Shown here: positions 60,331 through 64,000 of the stretch, piece after piece
Layout of the letters: each line of letters opens with the position of its first letter
Numbering within the stretch: the first letter of the stretch is position 1
Assembly (NCBI GenBank): GCA_031761405.1
Contig: JASEVX010000006.1
Span: 28,529,627 to 28,593,626, forward strand
Source of the DNA: Serripes groenlandicus
Taxonomy: Eukaryota > Mollusca > Bivalvia > Cardiida > Cardiidae
Direction of reading: 5' to 3'
DNA: 64,000 nt
The notes under the pieces: generated by a model
What the model was told of the DNA's origin: nothing
Databases searched by the model: none
The model's input: only the letters and a program-made list of their open reading frames with translations
Translations under genes and position numbers: made by a program

Positions 60331-60557
60331 TGTTTTACGCAGGTTTCAACAATTTTCAGTTATGTCACGGCGTTTCATGGATAAGTTACTACCGGTCCAT
60401 TTATCCTGGTACCAGCGATTCAGTCGTAATGTCGCCGCCAAGGAGGGAAAACCATTACTAGCGTTTTTAAAGTATTTGGTATGACCCGGCCGGGGATCTA
60501 ACCCGCGAACTCACGCACCGAGGAGGGCGTTCTACCACTACACCAGCGAGTCGGTCG
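60322..60557 (-). mobile_element. SINE-2, near full length, minus strand
   Basis: tatggtgttttacgcaggtt, caacaattttcagttatgtc, acggcgtttcatggataagt, ccggtccatttatcctggta, gattcagtcgtaatgtcgcc, aaagtatttggtatgacccg, then the head gccggggatctaacccgcga (reverse B box) and ggcgttctaccactacacca + gcgag (reverse A box). The reversed 3' tail runs into the 25-bp array. Confidence 0.8.
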
Positions 60558-60596
60558 CTAAAAGAATTGACTGTTATCTTGGTATTGTTTGTTTTT

Positions 60597-60755
60597 TTAC
60601 CACGCATTGTGATATATCTACTACAGACGATTTTTGAAAACATTGTGACAAAATAAAAGATTGTTCGGTTGCAAGCAATTTCTCCTTTAGCCATAATGTT
60701 TTCAACATCGTCTGCTGCAAATGTGTTGTATGGTTTTTTTTTAAAGGGGTTATTG
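60597..60755. mobile_element. MITE-A copy, shortened
   Basis: ttttaccacgcattgtgata, tctactacagacgatttttg, gaaaacattgtgacaaaata, agattgttcggttgcaagca, atttctcctttagccataat, catcgtctgctgcaaatgtg, ttgtatgg, T run, aaggggtta. The central loop is changed to ttcggttgcaa. Confidence 0.7.
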
Positions 60756-61130
60756 TAACAACACCAGAAGGTCTGTTTTCTCGTGACAAGGTCAGTTGAT
60801 ATCAAGATGCTTTTTTCTTCTTTCGCAATCCGTCTCCAATTTGTTTGTTCTCTAACTTGACACACATTAAACCGTTTACATTGCTGCAAAGCTATTACGA
60901 AGAGTTTTTCCAAATTAGACAAATCCCATGTTTAAATTAGAAATTGGTATTTGTAAATTGCCGTGCCTGACTGAGATAAGGGGCCTTCATCCATCAATTG
61001 GATGACTTTTAATTTAATCCGAATTCTTTGACGACGGCTGCTCGGAAAACACGCTTTATATTATGCAACATCTTTTTTTTTTATTGTCGAACGGGATTTA
61101 TTTTTCTAACACAGACTTTGATGTAGGAAT
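60756..61130. other. Unassigned sequence
   Basis: No feature recognised; a T run lies at 61071-61081. Confidence 0.35.
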
Positions 61131-61131
61131 A

Positions 61132-61345
61132 GCTCCTTCGGTATAGTTAGCATGCGGGATTTGAAAACTGGGGGTCACGAGTTTGAACCCGCTTGTTGCT
61201 GTGTTAGTTGAGTGTCTTTAAATACTCTTTGCATTTTTATTTGCTTAAACTTTCGTAAAAATAAAGAAAACCCAAAGACAAGGCTTAACTTTCCACTTTT
61301 ATAATGGGAGTTTATTGTGCTTGAAATAAAACTTTTGTTTGTTTG
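61132..61345 (+). mobile_element. tRNA-headed SINE, fourth type, plus strand
   Basis: Head gctccttcggtatagttagc + atgcggg (A box) and ggtcacgagtttgaacccgc (B box), then ttgttgctgtgttagttgag, tgtctttaaatactctttgc, aacccaaagacaaggcttaa and a degenerate tail. It appears once in the window. Confidence 0.6.
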
Positions 61346-61349
61346 TTTT

Positions 61350-61790
61350 TAAAATTGTGTTTTACACCACAATTGAACATAATTTCAGGAACATCACGGC
61401 GTTTTCTGGGTAAAATACCAGTACTACTTGTATTATTTATCCTGATACCGATGTATCAAGGTGTTTCCTGGGTAAATTACCAGTTCTATAGGTATTTTTT
61501 CATATCATGATACCGATATATCGCGGTTTTTCCTGTGTTAAATACCAGTACGTCTGGTATTTTCTATCCTGATACCGATATATCGCGGTGTTTCCTGTAT
61601 TAAATACCAGTGTTACTGATATTATTTATTCTGATACCGATATATATCGCGTTGCTTCCTGGGTAAAATACCAGTACTACTGGTATTATTTATCCTGATA
61701 CCGATATAGCGCGGTGTTTCCTGGTTGAAATACCAGTATTACTTATATAATTTATCCTGAAAACGATGCATCACTCGTCAAGCTATCTCC
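61350..61790 (-). mobile_element. SINE-2 with internally repeated body, minus strand
   Basis: Starts with the reversed tail gttttacaccacaattgaac. A ~63-bp piece of the body (tatcgcggtgtttcctgggt, aaataccagtactactggta, ttatttatcctgataccga) is then present six times, at about 61394, 61454, 61518, 61580, 61645 and 61707. The end is catcactcgtcaagctatct + ccgcaacc. In ordinary copies this piece occurs once. Confidence 0.8.
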
Positions 61791-61873
61791 GCAACCACAT
61801 GCATAGGAAAAGTTTAACTATATAAACTGTAAATGTCGCTTAACGGAATCAGTTCATAAAGTAGTTCTTTTGT

Positions 61874-62116
61874 AAATGAGCCGTTCCACGAGAACACCAA
61901 CATTATGGTCTCTGCGTAATATATCGACCCAGATCAGCCTGCGCAAACTATTCCGGGCCGACACATTCCGTCTCGGGGAAATAGAGGTATAGAGTAATGA
62001 TTCATGAAATAGAAAATCCATAGTAGGCGAAAAGTGTCTGTCCGGGTTAGACTGCGCGGCATGTTTTAGGCTGACCCGGGTCGGCAATTTCGGTTTTCTC
62101 GTAATGCGACTCAAAT
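61874..62116. mobile_element. MITE-B copy
   Basis: aaTGAGCCGTTCCACGAGAA, ccaacattatggtctctgcg, gatcagcctgcgcaaactat; right ggcatgttttaggctgaccc, gggtcggcaatttcggtttt, ctcgtaatgcgactcaa. The right arm has lost the tacgcagagtcc part. Confidence 0.8.
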
Positions 62117-62838
62117 ATTGAAGAAACACTACTCCTACATTTTTCCTTTTGAGATAAGTCAGAGGGGTGTATTTATTTAATTTACTTTCTGTTTCAGCAT
62201 TCCTGTTGCATTTAGGCGCAGTTGTTTGTATGTATTGTTTGTATAATAGTTTAAAGGAATGTATTTCATATTTTGAAATGTTAAAATGATATATAATCGT
62301 CCTGCAATTTTTATTTTGTTTATAAACCTTCTACCAGTTAGTTTGTTAGGGGAAGGAAGCATGTGAACAACATAACGCTGCATGTGGTCATAGGATGGTT
62401 TGGTTTTGTTGTAGGACAAGTTACCATGTGTTCATAGGATGGTTGGAATTTGTTGTAGGACATGTTACCATGGTGTTTTTTATATCTGTTTATCCGTATG
62501 TAAAAGTTTATGACACGGAATCCCCAGAACAAAAAACTTATCTGAAAAAGAAAAAAAAAATGATATAAGATGAAGTTATTCTATGGTTTGGTATATTTAC
62601 CAATGCAGTTTCAGTCTTAAAAATTACCACTATGGACCTATAACATATACTTATAACAGTAATACGTTCACTGTCGCTCTGTTATGCCTGATTTGTCTTG
62701 TTTTAACGGTGCTTTACACCGTTTTCTTTGCACTTATATGTAATATTAGTAACGTGTAAATTTCTCAATCCATTATTTCACCAAATCATGCAGGATTTTA
62801 TAACACTGTAAACATTATATAACATTCAAAACAAATAA
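62117..62838. other. Unassigned sequence with a 42-bp duplication
   Basis: At 62386-62475 gtcataggatggtttggttt, tgttgtaggacaagttacca is followed by ttcataggatggttggaatt, tgttgtaggacatgttacca in tandem. No gene recognised. Confidence 0.5.
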
Positions 62839-62839
62839 T

Positions 62840-62955
62840 ACGACGACGATCATGATGATGACTATGATGATGCTGATGATGATGACGATGATGATGATTA
62901 TGATGACGACGATGATGCTAATGATTATAATGACGATGATGATGATGATGATGAG
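62840..62955. repeat. (GAT)n-rich microsatellite
   Basis: An interrupted run of GAT, GAC and TAT triplets over about 115 bp. On one frame this would read as poly-Asp, but the run has in-frame interruptions and no flanking frame. Confidence 0.9.
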
Positions 62956-63126
62956 TCAGTGTTTGAATACTCTACAAGAGTTCATCAGTAAATGATTTGC
63001 ATGTATACAATCATAACAAACCAACATATACAATAAACCCCGAAAATCTGTCTGGGATTAAAATCAATAGTGGCAATTTGATTTATTACTCTAATAATTT
63101 GTATTTATGTGGTGTGTCTGCGAAAT
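62956..63126. other. Unassigned AT-rich sequence
   Basis: Nothing recognised. Confidence 0.35.
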
Positions 63127-63202
63127 GACATGACTAATTGCATAAATCACGTGACTAATTGCATAAATCACGTGACTAATTGTATAAGGCATGTCACTAA
63201 TT
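63127..63202. repeat. 21-bp tandem repeat, 3.5 units
   Basis: ACATGACTAATTGCATAAAT + c repeats as acgtgactaattgcataaat and acgtgactaattgtataagg, then atgtcactaattg. Two units carry TCACGTGA, an E-box palindrome, at the junctions. Confidence 0.85.
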
Positions 63203-63502
63203 GATAATGATTGATAGCTTTGAAAATGAGTATTAATGCTAGGAGGTTTTCTTGTTAAGAAGTCTCCTTCCACGTGTTGATATTTGAACGGTTATGTTAT
63301 GTTGAGTTGTCACGTTAAAGGATACAAGTAACGACCTTCTTTCTTTTAAAGTAATTTGGCGCTACTGCCAGATGATAACCAAGCCTAACAAGACAAACCT
63401 TACTTACTTTACTAAGCTGTTTTACATGTTAGGCTTATACTTGTAATTGGGGGCATATCAAGTTATATTCGAACAGTCCGATATACGGCATACTAGTTAG
63501 TT
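63203..63502. other. Unassigned sequence
   Basis: Nothing recognised. Confidence 0.35.
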
Positions 63503-63664
63503 TTGTTTTGTTGGGGGCTTTACGACATTTCAACATAATCTAAGTTATATCACGGCAACAGACGAGTTGTTCATGATCTCTGAATGACTAACCAGTTCCC
63601 GCCTAGGAAGTGTGTCTTGCCAATGGACATTCTCCGATAACCGCCGCAAATGAGGATCCAAGGA
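63503..63664 (-). mobile_element. SINE fragment, minus strand
   Basis: ttttgttgggggctttacga, catttcaacataatctaagt, tatatcacggcaacagacga, gttgttcatgatctctgaat, cttgccaatggacattctcc, gataaccgccgcaaatgagg. It parallels 28003-28160; the tRNA-like head is replaced by atccaagg. Confidence 0.65.
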
Positions 63665-64000
63665 AGCCCTGTCTTTAATTCGCCTTACTGACCATTTTAA
63701 AATGGTGGAGTCTTCGTGTAAAAGTACAACACATTTTAAAGTATGAACTAACACTATGTAATTGTATATTTTGATATTGCTTCTTTTATTTTCCATACTA
63801 AACAGCGGATGCAATATCTGTCGATATTGCACGCAGTGCTCTTGCTCGCAATAATATGACATTCAGATTTGTTTACAGTGCTGCTAAGGATGGAACAATT
63901 AACATACATTAGCGTTACAAAACACTCCCCTCCAAACTGTGATGCATTTAAAGACACACCTTCAATGTATACATCCGTTCACAAGTTTATCACACGGTCA
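63665..64000. other. Unassigned sequence to the window end
   Basis: Two overlapping minus frames (63545-63862, 63754-63957) have no recognised motif; the first begins inside the SINE fragment. No feature supported. Confidence 0.35.

Noticed and set aside
59942..60484. 180-codon Cys/Phe/Val-rich frame as a membrane protein
   Set aside because: The 25-bp unit has no stop in any register, so three frames are open together, and the frame runs on into a SINE.
62840..62955. Poly-Asp coding tract
   Set aside because: Interrupted GAT microsatellite without a flanking open frame.

Overview
This is a eukaryotic, AT-rich, gene-poor window built almost entirely of repeats. No open reading frame in it reads like a conserved protein or an intact exon. 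The repeat types point to a bivalve mollusc: tRNA-headed SINEs with an (ATTG)n-like tail, large numbers of short inverted-repeat transposons, AGGTCA-rich tandem elements and gacagacagacgg-type tails. A dreissenid or other heterodont clam is my best guess from the GATCAGCCTGCGC-type element, but I could not verify it by search.

The dominant content is four families of non-autonomous inverted-repeat elements, named here for convenience. MITE-A is about 220-230 bp, ends in CCCTTTCCC and is flanked by TTA(A); it has more than 20 full or partial copies over the whole window. MITE-B is about 270 bp with ends ATGAGCCGTTCC and has seven copies. MITE-C is about 250 bp with ends TCGAGGGCTTGGCGTGAAAC, flanked by TA, and has five copies. 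MITE-D is about 180-200 bp with ends TTAACTCTTTCA and has two copies. A further 499-bp element at 49561-50059 has perfect 23-bp inverted ends. At least three tRNA-derived SINE families are present in both orientations, several with recognisable A and B boxes and two with clean target duplications. The only protein-derived sequence I recognise is a dead, 5'-truncated non-LTR retrotransposon (L2/CR1-like) at about 11362-12386 on the minus strand.

Tandem repeats form the second layer: a 39-bp minisatellite (3.1-3.9 kb), a 21-bp array (8.4 kb), a degenerate ~62-bp CAGCTG array (18.5-19.9 kb), a 28-bp array inside a SINE (19.6 kb), ~155-bp units (25 kb), 27-bp (30.1 kb), ~152-bp units carrying AGGTCA direct repeats (32.6-33.3 kb), 41-bp (36.6 kb), a 2.2-kb satellite of 30-bp units with a 562-bp higher-order duplication (40.6-42.9 kb), 54-bp units (52-53.3 kb), ~37-bp (56.2-56.9 kb), 25-bp (59.9-60.3 kb) and ~63-bp units inside a SINE (61.4-61.8 kb). 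The 45.4-49.1 kb block is a composite structure with inverted ends, an internal segmental duplication and several long hairpins.

The most gene-like place is 10.8-11.1 kb. A CpG-richer patch there holds an NRF1-type palindrome and a short complete 56-codon ORF (10879-11049) with a strong start context and one hydrophobic segment. It is the single candidate for a host promoter or small gene. I found no convincing novel system. The best leads are that small ORF, the central hairpin core shared by MITE-A and MITE-C, the arrays of nuclear-receptor-like half-sites, and several cases where SINE or MITE sequence appears to have seeded minisatellites.
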